A DNA stretch of 41,810 bases, from the NCBI RefSeq assembly GCF_004340875.1, contig NZ_SLXQ01000027.1:1-41810 (forward strand), given 5' to 3'. Shown here one piece after another: positions 41,755-41,810 of the stretch. Position 1 is the first letter of the stretch. Every line of letters starts with the position of its first letter. Made by a program: the position numbers and the translations under genes. The DNA comes from Tamaricihabitans halophyticus. Its GTDB lineage: Bacteria; Actinomycetota; Actinomycetes; Mycobacteriales; Pseudonocardiaceae. The notes under the pieces are model-generated. The model was not told the origin of the DNA. It saw only the letters and a list, made by a program, of their open reading frames with translations, and ran no database searches.

Positions 41755-41810
41755 ACCGCCCAGAAGCGATGGGGCGTGGCTTATCGGGTACTGCCGGTCG
41801 TATGGCTCTC

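Overview
The window is high-GC actinobacterial DNA. Signs of this are GTG and ATG starts in roughly equal use, 4-base ATGA/GTGA overlaps inside operons, -10 elements of the TANNNT type lying 6-8 bases before a start codon (leaderless messages), and the gene order ftsK / amino-acid N-acetyltransferase / rimO / pgsA / cinA-type pncC / clgR / pspA / pspM, which follows the Streptomyces and Mycobacterium chromosomes. KstR and KshAB (steroid degradation) together with an F420-type Ddn-like protein suggest Pseudonocardiales (Amycolatopsis-like). This placement rests on gene content, not on a database search.

Layout. 1-3006: the end of a membrane acyltransferase with an SGNH domain, a DUF6153-DUF305 secreted/lipoprotein pair closed by a strong terminator, and a PlsC-type acyltransferase. 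3148-6796: ftsK, a secreted phospholipase A2 and an ArgA-like GNAT enzyme. 6861-9659: a lower-GC accessory islet with a coupled pair of small unknown genes diverging from a helix-turn-helix/TPR regulator and an APH-like kinase. 9705-16395: an ethanolamine-type permease facing an operon of a GlnA4-like gamma-glutamyl ligase, a gamma-glutamyl hydrolase, an aldehyde dehydrogenase, an SDR alcohol dehydrogenase and a FadR-type regulator. Together these look like a full gamma-glutamylation route for ethanolamine or a similar amino alcohol. 16486-19114: rimO-pgsA-pncC. 19098-20905: a deazaflavin-type oxidoreductase with a divergent TetR regulator and an operator region between them, then sixA. 21029-24423: clgR, an extra membrane coiled-coil gene, pspA and pspM, an envelope-stress block with ECF (SigE)-like promoter motifs and a ClgR-box candidate, ending in a terminator.

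24507-32455: gltD-gltB (glutamate synthase), pyrD and a proline-rich secreted protein. 32463-36346: nei2, a parA-like ATPase with a divergent methyltransferase sharing a very compact leaderless promoter, and dinB. 36332-41671: steroid catabolism, with two kstR-like genes flanking an ECF42-type sigma factor, then kshA - small Cys protein - kshB. The two kstR genes share 373 consecutive identical bases, and KstR-type operators sit at kstR-a and at the sigma gene. A perfect 39-bp tandem repeat lies directly before kshA.

No rRNA, complete tRNA, CRISPR array, transposase or integrase was seen. No gene-free stretch exceeds 300 bases. The longest are 11157-11422 (regulatory region between eat and glnA4, described below), 30547-30798 (upstream of gltB, no clear motif seen apart from the gltB ribosome-binding site GGGAGG) and 36953-37156 (two KstR-type operators).
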